Shown: in pieces, positions 35,352 through 50,666 of the stretch
Layout of the letters: each line of letters begins with the position of its first letter
Numbering within the stretch: the first letter of the stretch is position 1
NCBI GenBank assembly: GCA_965112735.1
Contig: OZ218959.1
Location: 3,038,001-3,102,000, forward strand
Reading direction: 5' to 3'
Origin: Phaeosaccion multiseriatum
Lineage: Eukaryota > Ochrophyta, other classes
DNA: 64,000 nt
Made by a program: the position numbers and the translations under genes
Notes under the pieces: model-generated
What the model saw: only the letters and a program-made list of their open reading frames with translations
Databases searched by the model: none
Told to the model about the DNA's origin: nothing

Positions 35352-36188
35352 ATGTCTCACCCTCGCGCTGTGCTCTGCAACCTCTGTGGGAAGAGCTTCT
35401 TTGCGTCGTCGCTGCCCTTCCACCTCAAGGTACAACGCTCTGAGAGTCGGCGGGGCAACACCAGGCTCTCGTCTTGTCTCTCACAGTCAGGAAGAGAGGT
35501 TGAGCATGCTTCCTTCGACGGCTGGTCCTAGGCTCAGCGTGGGGAATCCAGTCGCACTGGTCTCGACCCTCTTTCTTTCAGCTCTCGTCTCAATCCTCTC
35601 CACTTCTTCTTCACCACTTCTTCTCGTGTTAACCTTAATCCACCGCGAACGCATCCATCCTTTGCCCTTGAATGACAAATACCTTAGGTATGCGCTAAGA
35701 AGGTAGAAAACGCGGAGCTGCCATGCCACCTCTGCGGCAAAGTCCTTCCTCGTGCCCAGATGCAAATGCACCTGCGAAATCAGTGTGCGATAGCCCGGCA
35801 AGAGAAAGAGACGCGAGAGGTCAAAGCCATCACAAAGTACAGAGCGGCAAGTCGAGCACTAGCCAAGCGGACCTTTCTCACCTGCAGGCCCGCACCCGTC
35901 GAAGAAGGCAGCAGGGCTGGATGTGGCGGCGAAGTGGTGGTGAGGCACGCCCCTCGACCCAAGACGTGCGGTGGAGACTTTGGCGGTAGGCGAGGATCGA
36001 GGAGAGGAAGCGATTGGGGGGTGAGCAAGCCCTTCTTGGCAGCGCATGGCTCGCCGCGCTCCGGCGGCCTCTCTCCCTCGCCTCCCTCTCCCCTCCTCAC
36101 TCCGCAATCGTGTGCTGTAAGCGAGTCTTTTGGTGGTGGTAGGGGGAAAGGTGGAGGGGGGGGGGGAGGGCCAGTCGAGCGGTTGCGT

Positions 36189-36226
<38 letters not shown>

Positions 36227-38610
36227 CCAGGAGCAGAGAAGGGCCATCGAGGGAGAGCAAGCACGAGGGGAGGGTAATGAGGTAAGGGCCAGAGGAGAGC
36301 TTCGTTGGGGGGCTGGCAGTCATAATAACCAGGGGCACCCGGAGCAGCAGCAGCAGCAGCAACGGGGAGGGGAAGAAGAAGGAGGGGCGGAGACCAGGGA
36401 TCATGTGAAAGAGTATTCAGTGGGTGGGGAAGGTGGGAGCAGAGACGAAGAAGGAGGTCTTGACACGGGGGGCGACGGGAACGGACACGGAGGGCTGGAG
36501 GCGTTGGATTCCTCCCGTCGACATGTTCGAGAGAGCGATGGCCGGGTCGAGTGCGCCTCTTGCCAACGGCGCTTCAGCGTGGATCGGATCGAGATCCACT
36601 TGCGCTGCTGCTTGAAAAGGAAGAGGGAAGGCACAGGAGGAGGAGGGAGGGGGCTGGACGAGAGCAACAGTAGTAGTAGCGGCAGTGGTAGTGGCAGCGG
36701 TCGCAGCAGGGCCGGCGGGGTGCGGAACGTATTTCAGTCGCAGAAGCAGCGGTTGAGGCATTTGGGTTTGGAACTCAGTGACCTCGACAGAGGATGCACC
36801 ACAGCCAGGAGGTCGGTAACTAGACACAGAGGACGCGGAGGAGGAGGAGGAGGAGGAGGAAGAGGAGGAGGAGGAGGAGGGAGAAGTGCATCTACGCGCC
36901 TCAAGCCATGGCACAGGAGGTGGAGGGTGAAGACGAGGGCGATGCGCAGCGCTATAGTAGAGGCGCGTCGCATGAAGAGATACCTCCGAGCCAATCACGG
37001 CTCGCTTCATGGGTATGTGCCCCTGTCACTGGCACAAGAGGCAGCAGCAGCAGGAGCAGCAGCAGCAGGAGGAGGGGGAGGAGGAGGAGGAGGAGGAGGA
37101 GGAGGAGGAGGAGGAGGAGGAGGAGGAGGAGGAGGAGGAGGAGGAGGAGGAGGAGGAGGCAGTAGCAGCTCCTATCAGGAGTGCCCCTACTGCGATCGGT
37201 CCTTCAGCCCCGACGCGATCGAGCGGCACGAGGGCATCTGCAAGAACGTTGTGCATAGGCCGAGTCCTCCTCCTCCCCTGTCGGTCCCGTCGTCGCCACC
37301 TGTGACCGGCCCCAGACCCGGCAGACCCTTTACCACCTCGCAGGGCTCCTCCTCCTCCCCCACCGGGGGGGCGGACATGTCGATCTGGAGTCCGGTGTGG
37401 GAGCGGCCCGTCGGTAGTCACCACAGCAGTAGCAGTAGCAGCAGGGGTAGTTGGGGAGGGGGGGAAGGGAGGGGAGAAGGAGCCGGAGGAGGTGGGGGAG
37501 GAGGAGGAGGAGGAGGAGGAGGAGGAGGAGGAGGAGGAGGAGGAGGAGGAGGAGGAGGAGGAGGAGGAGGAGGAGGAGGAGGAGGAGGAGGAGGAGGAGG
37601 AGGAGGAGGAGGAGGAGGAGGAGGAGGAGGAGGAGGAGGAGGAGGAGGAGGAGGAGGAGGAGGTGATGGAGTGGGTATTAATCCGCCCATGAGCCCGATC
37701 CGAGTAAAGGGCGGCGGCAGCACTAGCAACACGGGGGGAGGGGGGTGTGGTGACGCGGGTTGGGAGGGTGACCGGCGTGGGAGGCCCCCACTTTCTCCTC
37801 CTCCTGCCAGAGGAGGGTGGAGTATGGAGACTCGGATCACGCCCGATGTCGCCAGCCTTCCTGCAGCGAGCACCAACTCCCCCACTTTGCCTCTTGTCCT
37901 CGGGGAGGACTTTGTTCCCGGCTATGGTGGTGGTGGGGATGGTGGTGATACGTCGGCGGCTTTTGCGTGGTCGCCAATGTCAGCGGCCTTCGCGGCGGGG
38001 CGCTATCTGCTGCTGCCCCAGTCCTCGCCCGCCCTCGCCCCGCAACAAGGACAAGGAGGAGGAGGAGGAGGGGGAGGAGGAGGAGGAGGAGGAGGAGGAG
38101 GAGGAGGAGGAGGAGGAGGAGGAGGAGGAGGAGGAGGAGGAGGAGGAGGAGGAGGGGAAGGAGGAGCGCAAGGAGGGGCGGAGTGCTTTCCCTTGGACGA
38201 TACAGACGAGACAGACGAGATTGGGGTTGAAGCTGCTGCTGATGGCGATGGCTGGGAAGGATGGGAGGAGCACTGGCCATCACAGGCAGGTGGGGGTGTA
38301 TGCCCGAGCCCCTTGCGTGTGGGCGTGCGTGCTTCTGCCCCTGCCCCTGCTCCCCGGGGCGAGCAGCTGCCGAGGAGAGCGTCCGACGACGGAGGCGGCG
38401 GCGGTGAGCCCGACCACCCACGCACGCACCCACCCACCCACGCACACACACACGCACAGCCGCCCACGCAGCCACGGGGGATGCCGTCTTACGCGAGCAA
38501 CACCGTCAGCAGCAGCCGCCTGCAACAGGAGCAGCAGAGGATACAGCAGTTGATGATACGGCAGGAGCAGCAGAGAAGGATACGAAGCACTTGTAGTCGC
38601 GGAGGTACAT

Positions 38611-38641
<31 letters not shown>

Positions 38642-39050
38642 AAGTCCCCCCGCCACTACCGCCGCCTGCTCCTCCTCCTCGTCCTCGTCACCGCAAAGCC
38701 ACAGCTGGCAGCAGGGGCATGAAGGATCACACTGCTCTCCTTCTCCTCCTTGGCTGAGCCAGTGCCCGGCTGAGTCGAGCCAGCAGCCGCAGCAGCAGCA
38801 GCAGCAGCAGCAGCAGTTGGCGGTTCAGCAACAGATGCGACCCAAGACCTCAGGTGCGGCCCTAGGGTCGAGGAGTCCACCGGGGGCACGGCTTCTGCTG
38901 CCATCTGAGATGGGAGGGAGAGGTCCTCCACCGGCGGGAGGAGGGATAGGAGGGTATCACCTTCGAAGCCGCAGCCTCGGCAGCAATGTTGCCTCGACAA
39001 AGGCCGGTTTGGGAGGAGGCAGCTTGCTCTTGGGGGGGGGGGGGGTGCTC

Positions 39051-39106
<56 letters not shown>

Positions 39107-39251
39107 GCAGGCGGTAGCCACAGCAGTAGAGTGCCCTTTCAAAGAGGAGGGGTGGCGGGCCGAGGTGTCGGTGGTGGAGGTGGTGGAGGAGGCGCAGCAG
39201 TTGGTGGTACACCAGGACCTGCAGTACCATCTTTGGCAGTTGGTGGTATAG
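35352..39251 (+). CDS. C2HC zinc-finger protein with very long glycine tracts
   Basis: Exon 1 is 35352-35429 and exon 2 runs 35703-39251, in phase, giving about 1208 residues. Four zinc-finger units of the zf-C2HC_2 (ZC2HC1) type are visible: CNLCGKSF...H, CHLCGKVL...H...C, CASCQRRF...H...C and CPYCDRSF...H...C. Between and after them lie tracts of Gly (the longest more than 50, all GGA codons), Gln, His and Ser. The fingers suggest nucleic-acid or protein binding in nucleus or centrosome; the role is unknown. The Gly-coded runs are (GGA)n microsatellites at 37075-37160, 37490-37662 and 38056-38153, so length probably varies between individuals. The stop at 39249 falls inside a copy of the dispersed motif, and a longer downstream frame (to 39541) could be reached by splicing or frameshift. 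Confidence 0.7.
37490..37662. repeat. (GGA)n tract of over 50 units inside an exon
   Basis: This is an uninterrupted GGA run in the zinc-finger gene, read as glycine. It is the longest coding simple repeat in the window and a prime site for assembly error or length polymorphism. Confidence 0.95.
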
Positions 39252-40084
39252 CAGCTGCTTCCCTGGCTCCTCCGACTCCGACCAGTTGTAGCCTCGGTCG
39301 TCCCCGAACGACAGGCAGCGGCGACGGTGGCGGTGGCAAGCGACGCCTTCTCCGAGACGCTGTTCCTCGGGCACAGCAGCAGCAGCAGCAGCAGCAGTTG
39401 GTCATACAGCAGCGCTTCTGTCGCCAACAGCAGCGTGGTGGGTCCCCCCAAGTCCGACGGAAGGCTCGTCCCTCTGCTGCTGGTGCAGTGGGCGCCTTGA
39501 CGGTGGAGCTGTCCCGCGGTAAGCTCGTCTCTGTCTTCTGAAAGCAAAAGCAAGGGAGGGCCGCGTGCTGCTGCTCACATCGTCGGTCCACAGTCGGTCA
39601 GAGTTGAGGGTTTGCAGTTCTTGTGAGGTCCCGTTTCAGGTTGTGTTTTAAGACCTTTTCCTTCCATAATACATATTACTGAACATACCAATGGCTGTGC
39701 TTTTATTTGACCAAGAAATCGACATCGCACCCGATTTGTGTGTGTATCGAATGCTTCCTTCTGCGCTCTCCTCCAACAGTATCCACACTGCAAGAGAGAG
39801 AAACTTTTCTCTCAACTGCTTTGCTCGATGACACCTTCCATGCCTGCAGCCTCCCCTCCCCTCCTCTCCCTGTCTCTCTGCTCTGCTTAATGTATATACA
39901 TGAGTTCACATTTTGTCCCCCATCGTCCTCTCCAGTGCCCTCTCCAGTGCCCTCTCCAGTGGCTCCCTGAGTTGAGCAGCCACTTGTCGTTCCCGCTCTG
40001 CCTTTTCCTGTGTGCGCGTGTGTGGGCAACTGCCTGCGTCCCTCCCTCCCTCCCTCCCTCCCCTCCTCCCTCTTGACCACCTAA
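39252..40084. other. Intergenic region between convergent zinc-finger and ALDH genes
   Basis: The first 290 bases stay open in another plus frame rich in Gln and Gly, ending at 39541. That may be an extra 3' exon of the zinc-finger gene. From 39542 to 40084 I see only untranslated-looking sequence, a GTGCCCTCTCCA triplet near 39930-39960 and a CCCT run near 40040-40070. Confidence 0.4.
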
Positions 40085-43000
40085 CTAAGCCTTCCACGAC
40101 ACAGAGAAAGACACGTCGACATACAGCATCAGAGCTACGGCCACCGCTCCTGCGACAGCCACCACCCCCGCCACCGAGGGGAGCACGGAAGGCAGCCTAC
40201 GAACCCACCGGGGAAGGTCGAAGGACTTGGAGATGATCTTCTCGGCCTGAAGCGGAGAGAACAAAGGAAGGGGGGGGGGCGAGTGAGGGGTTGGGGGGGT
40301 GTTTTCACCTCAGTCAGTAAGTCAATCAGTCAGTCAGTCAGTCAGTCAATCGGGTAGGCAGGCAGGTCGCACGCACGTATGCACCCATGCACCCACGCAC
40401 GCAACTAACTAACCTTGGGCGTGTAGGGCGGATAGCGAATCGATGGGTCCACCTTTGTTGTGTTCCAGAACACGCTCTTGGTGTGTGTGTAGGTCTCGAG
40501 AGAGGCCTCGCCTCGGTAGGCGCCCATCCCACTGGCACCCTTACCGCCGAAGGGACAGGCCGTGTTAGCAGTCTAATGGGGGAGGGAGGGAGGGAGGGAG
40601 GAGGGCGGGAAGACATGAAAGAGTGAGGGAGTGAGTGAGTGGAGTGAAGGAGTGAGTGAGTGGAGTGAGGGAGCGAGCGAGTGAGTGGAGTGAAAGAGTG
40701 AGTGAGTGAGTGAGTGAGTGAGTGAGTGAGTGAGTGAGTGAGTGAGTGCGTGAGTGCGTGAGTGAGTGAGTGAGTGAGAAAAGAGTGCATGAATAAGTGA
40801 GTGAGTGAGTGAGCGAGCGAGCCACCCCACCACCCCACGCACACCCTACCTGCATGAGACAGTCGTTGATGCACATCCCTCCTGCCTCCACCCTGCCCAC
40901 CCACTGCTCCATCACCGCCTCATCCTCTGCAAACACATAGGAAGCAAGGGGTGTGTCCCTTCCTTGCGTGCACGCTACGGCCTCGTTCACATCCTTGACG
41001 GTCTTGACGGTCAGCACAGGACCGAACACTTCCTCTGTCATGAGCAGGCTCGTAGGCGAGGGGTTGAGCACAATCGTGGGAGCGATGTAGAGGTCGTCCT
41101 TGTCCAATTCCCCACCGCAAATCACCTGCTCGTGGCAGTGGATGGTAGTGGATGGCATGGCAGTGGATGGGGTGGGGTGGGAGGGGATGGGAGGGGATGG
41201 CAGTGGATGGGCCGGGATGGGCGGGAGACAGGTTGAGCACAATGGTAGGGGCGATGTGGCTGTCACCTTTGTCCAATTGAGCGTGACAAATCACATGTTA
41301 ACGTGTTCATGGAGTGGCTACGTTAATAGAGCGTTATGGAGCGTTGTGGCATATGGGCTGGATGGGATGCTAAAAGTTGGGGTGAAGTGAACCTCTGAAA
41401 CGGAACCTGACCTTTCCCCCATGCGCTTCATCGAGGAAGCCCTTGACCCGCTCGAAGTGATGGGCGTTGATGATGCGAGAGAGGGACCCGCTCTTCTTCT
41501 GCTGCTCCTGCCCCTCACCGTAGAAGCTGTGTAACGCCTCCTCAAACTCCTTCAAGAGTTCATCCTGCACCTGCATGGGTTGGGGGCGGGAGGGGTGGGG
41601 GAGGGGGGGAGGAGCGGGTGGGAGACGGGGAGGGGAAGGGAGGGAGAGGCGAATGAATGGCGCGCTGACAAACTCCCCACAGTTGGTGGGACATTTCACC
41701 ACCACTCACCCCACTCCACCCTACTCCCCTCCCCTCCACTCCACTCCATTCCATTCCAAAGTCACATGAGATCCCCTCCCTCCACTCCCCTCCACTTCCC
41801 TCCCCTCCCCTCCACTCCCCTCCACTTCCCTCCCCTCCCCTCCACTCCCCTCCCCTCCACTCCCCTCCACTTCCCTCCCCTCCACTCCACTCCCCTCCAC
41901 TTCCCTCCCCTCCCCTCCACTCCCCTCTCTTCCCATATTGCGGTGGATGAACTGTGGAATGAACTAAAACTGAAATTGGAAAGTCAAAACTGAAACTGCA
42001 AAGTCACGGACCTTCTCATGCACGAGGATGAGGTCTGGAGCCATGCAAAACTGCCCCGCATTCACGTTCCTGAGAGGGGAGGGAGGGAGAGGGAGGGAGA
42101 GAGGGGGGGAGGGAGGGAGGAAGGGGGGGAGGGAGGGAGGGAGGGAGGAAGGGAGGGAGGGAGGGAAGGAAGGGAGGGAGGGAGGGAAGGAAGGGAGGGA
42201 GGGAGGGAGGGAGGGAAGGAAAAGGGAGGAGGCGGAGGAGGAGGCGAGAGTGAGAGGGAGAGGGACACACCAATGACAGGGGAGGAAAGAAATAGGGAAA
42301 GACAACAGTCGGTCCGGGGCGAGCCGGCCACCGCCCATACTAACTTTAGTGACATATCCCCCACTCACTCACTCACTCACTCACTCACTCACTCACTCAC
42401 TCACTCACTCACTCACTCACTCACTCACTCACTCACTCACACTCACTCCCCCCCTCTGTCCCTCCCTCCCTTCCTCCCTCCCTCTCTCTCTCTCGCCCGC
42501 CCCTTCTCTCCCTCCCTCCCTCACTCACCCACTCCCTCCCTCCCTCTCTCCCTCACGTACTCACCTCGCAGAGACGAGTCGACGTGCTGTGACGGGAATA
42601 TTGGCGCTCTCGTCCACGTAGATGGGGTTCTTGCCTCCTGGGGTGGGGGATGGCAGTGGATGGGGGGAGGGAGGTAGGGCAGGGAGTGGGGGGAGTGGAG
42701 GGTAGAGGTGCAGGGAGGGAGAGGTGGAGCGAGGGAGGGAGGGAGGGAGGGAGGGAGGGAGGGAGGGAGGGAGGGAGGGAAGGGGAAGGGAGGGAGGGAG
42801 GGAGGGAGGGAGGGAGGGAGGGAGGGAGGGAGGGAGAGGTGGAGCGAGCGAGCGAGCGAGGGAGGGAGGGGAGGGAGGGAAGGAGGGAGAGAGGGAGGGA
42901 GGGAGGGAGGGAGGAAGGGAGGGGAGGGGAAGGGAGGGGTCGGAAGAGATGGCAGGGGATGAGGGGGGGGAGAGGAACGGGCATAGTGCCAACAGAGCGA

Positions 43001-43531
43001 CCACTCCAATGCCTCTCTCTCTCTGTCACACACGCACACGCACACACACTTCGCTCCAATGCCCTCTCCCTCTCACTCCCCCCCCCTCCCTTATCTCTCC
43101 TCTGACCTAGTTCCAGCAGGACGGGAGTGAGATGCTTTGCAGCCGCTGCCATGACAATCTCCGCCACCTTCCCCCCCCCCGTGTACGTAATGTGATTGAA
43201 CTTCTCCTTCAGAAGGGCCGTGGTTTCCTCCTTGCCGCCCAACACTATCTGTGAGGGGTGTCAGGACAGGGGGGGGGTGGGGGGTTGGGGGCAAGAAAGA
43301 AACATGCTGGAAGTCCACCGATTCCGCGCACAAAAGTCGACTATCTCTCTCTCTATATATATATATCGACCCCACACACAAAGTCGACTATCTCTCTCTC
43401 TCTCTATATATATATCGACCCCACACACAAAGTCGACTACCTCTATATCGACTCACCTTAACCGCATCAGTGTCGAGGTACTTGGGGATTAGTTCAGACA
43501 TGAGCTCAGTGCAGGCATTGTTCACCTTCAA

Positions 43532-43566
<35 letters not shown>

Positions 43567-44886
43567 TCAAGAGGGGGAGGGGAAGCAGAGAGAGGCAGAG
43601 AGAGGAGGGGGGGGAGGCAGAGGGAGAGACACAGAGAGAGCGATAAAGGCAGAGAGAGAAGAGAGAGAGAGAGCATGAGATAGAAAGGGCGAGAGGAAGA
43701 GGTAGAGGGAGAGGGCAAGACAGAGATATGTTATGCTGTCCCTCTTCATGTCTCTCTCTCAAGCCACGCACACACCTCAGATGGCTTGAGGACGACGGTG
43801 TTGCCAGTGGCGAGGGCTGCGAGGGCCGGATTGAGGCACAAAGAGAAGGGGAAGTTCCAGGGGGAGATGACGAGGCACACGCCAAGAGCCTCGCGGTGCA
43901 GCCTGTGGGAGCCAGGGTACAGGACCACGTTCATGGGGACCTGTTGGTGATACACAGGGAGGGGAGGGAGGGGAGAGGAGGGTTAAGAAGGGAGGGGGTG
44001 AGGAGAAGTCCGCAGCGACTTTTGGAAAAGACAGGGCGCACAGCCTTCGGAGGTGGTAGGCACAAAGGAGTATCCATGAAGAGAGACTGGTGGAGGGCTA
44101 CAGCACACTCCCCCCTCGGCTCTACAGCAGCAGCACGGCCTGCCGCCCTCCTCGTCTTATCCTTTGCTGGTCCTGGAAGTGTGTCGATCCGCCCGACCAG
44201 TGTACCTGTTCGTCTTCCATCCACTTCCCAATCCTCTCAATGAGGAAGTTGGCCTGCTGCTTGAGGTCGGCCATCTCGACGGCCACGCTTTCAAAGTGCG
44301 GCCTGCGGAGGTCCTTGCCGAGGGCCTCTGCGAAGCGCTCCATGTTCTCGTCTACCATGCGGAGGAATGCCTGCAGCTGTGCCATCCGCCATGCTAGGGG
44401 CCTAGAGAGGGGGGCGGGGGAGGGGGAGAGATGGGGGGAGGAGAGAGAGAGAGGGAGAGAGAGAGAGAGAGAGAGCGATGAGGGCAAAAGAGAGAGAGAG
44501 TGACGAGGGCACATCTAAACCCTCCCACACACATACACACACACACACCAAGCACGGATTGATCCCTAATCTTGCCTGGGATGGTTTTTCAAGAAGGTCT
44601 CTCGGAGGCCAGAGACGATGGCCGGGATGTCCCCCACTGGAGTGGTCGCAGTCTGCAGCCAGAAGCAAAACAGGGGCAGATTCGAACAGAAAAGAGTGAA
44701 GAGGGGGGAGGGGAGCGGAGGGACACGGCGAGGAGGAGAATCGTGTGAGCGGGGAGGTTGAAGAGAGAGGGTGGAAGATGCGGGAAAACAAGGGTGGGGC
44801 TGGACGGGGCTCTGTCCCCAGCCTCTCGCGGCAGCGGTGACACAGGAAGTATGAACTGATTCAGAAAGCAAGCCGGAGCTCACCAT
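40085..44886 (-). CDS. Class 3 aldehyde dehydrogenase, tail-anchored (FALDH-like)
   Basis: Exons on the minus strand are 44886-44884, 44652-44576, 44401-44206, 43940-43776, 43525-43457, 43248-43107, 42637-42565, 42069-42012, 41570-41412, 41125-40850, 40572-40414 and 40246-40085. All phases agree, 512 residues. It should oxidise long-chain or other aldehydes to acids with NAD(P). Landmarks in order: [51 protein letters not shown] with the catalytic Glu, [10 protein letters not shown] with the catalytic Cys, EVFGPVL and [10 protein letters not shown]. The C-terminus is a hydrophobic Val/Ala helix with a short polar tail, as in ER-anchored ALDH3A2. The first exon would encode only the initiator Met. 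The intron before 44401 has a GC donor. Introns are full of GGGA, TGAG and ACTC repeats. Confidence 0.95.
40618..40818. repeat. (GAGT)n tract in an ALDH intron
   Basis: Long runs of GAGT/GTGA units, with interruptions by GGAGT and GCGA, lie in the intron between exons 10 and 11. In the sense of the gene this is ACTC-rich and polypyrimidine-like. Confidence 0.9.
41225..41296 (-). pseudogene. Decayed duplicate of part of an ALDH exon
   Basis: On the minus strand this stretch reads [16 protein letters not shown] then TIVLNLSP. The true exon starting at 41125 reads [16 protein letters not shown] then TIVLNPSP. It sits just upstream of the real exon, has lost the glycines, and has no clear donor. 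It is a relic of a tandem exon duplication, or a poorly conserved alternative exon. Confidence 0.7.
41699..41935. repeat. CTCCCCTCCACT pyrimidine tract in an ALDH intron
   Basis: This is a degenerate tandem of 10-15 base units such as TCCCCTCCACT and TCCACTTCCC. On the sense strand it is a G-rich purine tract lying after the donor at 42011. Confidence 0.85.
42066..42443. repeat. (GGGA)n and (ACTC)n tracts in an ALDH intron
   Basis: A GGGA-rich run (42076-42230) and a nearly perfect ACTC run (42361-42443) occupy the intron between exons 7 and 8. In the sense direction this reads as GAGT purine repeats near the donor, then CCCT pyrimidine repeats ending at the acceptor. Confidence 0.9.
42717..42935. 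repeat. (GGGA)n tract in an ALDH intron
   Basis: GGGA units with AGCGAGCG interruptions lie between exons 6 and 7. They read as CCCT on the sense strand, upstream of the acceptor at 42638. Confidence 0.9.
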
Positions 44887-45271
44887 AGTTCTTCTCAGTG
44901 CAGTAAGAAGGGGAGGAGAAAAAGCAAAAAAATGGAGAAAAAAAAAGATCTGAATCGCCAACACGGGTACTTGTTGCTGACTTTTAGGCCCCGCACTTCT
45001 CTTCTCCGTCTCTCTCCCCTCTGCCTCCTTGTGTACCCGTCGCTTTAACCCATTCCTGTGTCTCTATCTCTCTCCCTTCCCTATGGTCTATCCCATCCCT
45101 GTCACTTCCCCTTCTCTCCCAAATCCTTCTATGTCTTCTTGTTCCCTCTGAAGGCTCTGCGTTCTCAGCGTATCCATTCCCCGGTTTGGAACCTCGGTGG
45201 AGAAACTAAAAGGCTCTGCATTCTCAGCCCATTCCATTCGCCGCTTTGGAGCCTCGGTCTTGTACAGAGAG
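44887..45271. promoter_or_regulatory. Divergent promoter region, ALDH and GH16 genes
   Basis: About 385 bases lie between the two start codons, with a poly-A run near 44938-44946 and pyrimidine-rich DNA. The words AGGCTCTGC..TTCTCAGC and GGAACCTCGGT / GGAGCCTCGGT each occur twice (45151-45260), a short tandem duplication just upstream of the GH16 start. A signal-peptide exon for the GH16 gene may be hidden here. Confidence 0.4.
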
Positions 45272-49843
<4,572 letters not shown>

Positions 49844-49990
49844 CAAGGCATCACTCGCTAAGGACATGCACTCCTCCCCAAACGGAACCCTCCAGCACAG
49901 TAGGACAGTATTCAAGCAACAAGCGGATCAAAACATAGTTTATTTACACTGATGCCGGTCGACGCCAGATCCTAATACACCGTCAAAGCC

Positions 49991-50488
49991 TCAAAACCCA
50001 CTGTCGCTACTATGGATATCTCCGCCCCCGTCCTGCATCGATCCCGACCCCTCTTCCTGTAGCCCTGCGTCTTCGTCGCCTCTGAACTCCCATTGCCTCC
50101 GACAGATAGGGCAGTGCTGCCCCCTCTGTGTGTCGCCGCTGTTGCTGCCCGAAACCAGCCACTTCATGATGCAGTGCATGTGGAAGGCGTGGTTACATGC
50201 TCCCCACACGGGTGGGCACGAGTCCCCCGGTACATGGCATGTTGGACAGCATGCGTCAAAGGCCTGCCGGCAGATGCCGCACAAGTCGTCGTCCACATCC
50301 CATTTCCACACGGCCACTGCATGCCACCGCTGTATCGTCACCTTTAATCGCGACTTGCCAGCTGGCGCTGTTGTGCTTTTGTCGTCGACCTTCGCCACGG
50401 GGGCCACTTCCTCGTCCCACTCTCCCTCCTCCATGCTCTTCGAATCGTTATCCTGCCCTGGTGGGTCCACCTGAGGAGATCCACTCAT
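49991..50488 (-). CDS. APC11: APC11, RING-H2 subunit of the anaphase-promoting complex
   Basis: One exon of 165 residues, starting at the ATG 50488-50486. APC11 is the catalytic RING subunit that recruits E2 enzymes to the anaphase-promoting complex, the ubiquitin ligase driving mitotic exit. The core is unmistakable: KVTIQRWHAVAVWKWD, CGICRQAF, CCPTC, VPGDSCPPVWGACNHAFHMHCI, KWL and CPICRRQW. That gives the full set of Cys/His zinc ligands, including the extra pair typical of APC11. Human APC11 has 84 residues. Here an acidic N-terminal extension of about 60 residues and a Gly/Asp/Ser tail are added, as well as an SGSNSGDTQRG insertion before the last zinc ligands. The glycosyltransferase gene diverges from it across 178 bases. 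Confidence 0.94.
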   Translation of the reverse strand: MSGSPQVDPPGQDNDSKSMEEGEWDEEVAPVAKVDDKSTTAPAGKSRLKVTIQRWHAVAVWKWDVDDDLCGICRQAFDACCPTCHVPGDSCPPVWGACNHAFHMHCIMKWLVSGSNSGDTQRGQHCPICRRQWEFRGDEDAGLQEEGSGSMQDGGGDIHSSDSGF

Positions 50489-50666
50489 ACTAACGCCAGA
50501 GTTTACTCCAAGTCCTCTTTTTTCCTTTTGATATCTCCTTTTTGTCGATTTGTCAAAAGCTTCTCCTTCATTCGCGTGTTGGTTCTCGCGCTCTCGCCAT
50601 TTGCGTCCCGCCAAAGAACAGGTAAAGCTTTTCGGCCTAAAAGCAGCAATACTGAGAGCCGTAGCC
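50489..50666. promoter_or_regulatory. Short divergent promoter, APC11 and glycosyltransferase genes
   Basis: Only 178 bases separate the two start codons, so both promoters must overlap. No TATA-like element is clear; a TTTTTTCC stretch lies near 50518-50526. Confidence 0.5.

Noticed and set aside
35760-39251. Separate arginine-rich or glutamate-rich proteins in other frames over the GGA runs
   Set aside because: These are shadows of the (GGA)n tracts in the other two frames. Only the glycine frame carries zinc fingers on both sides.
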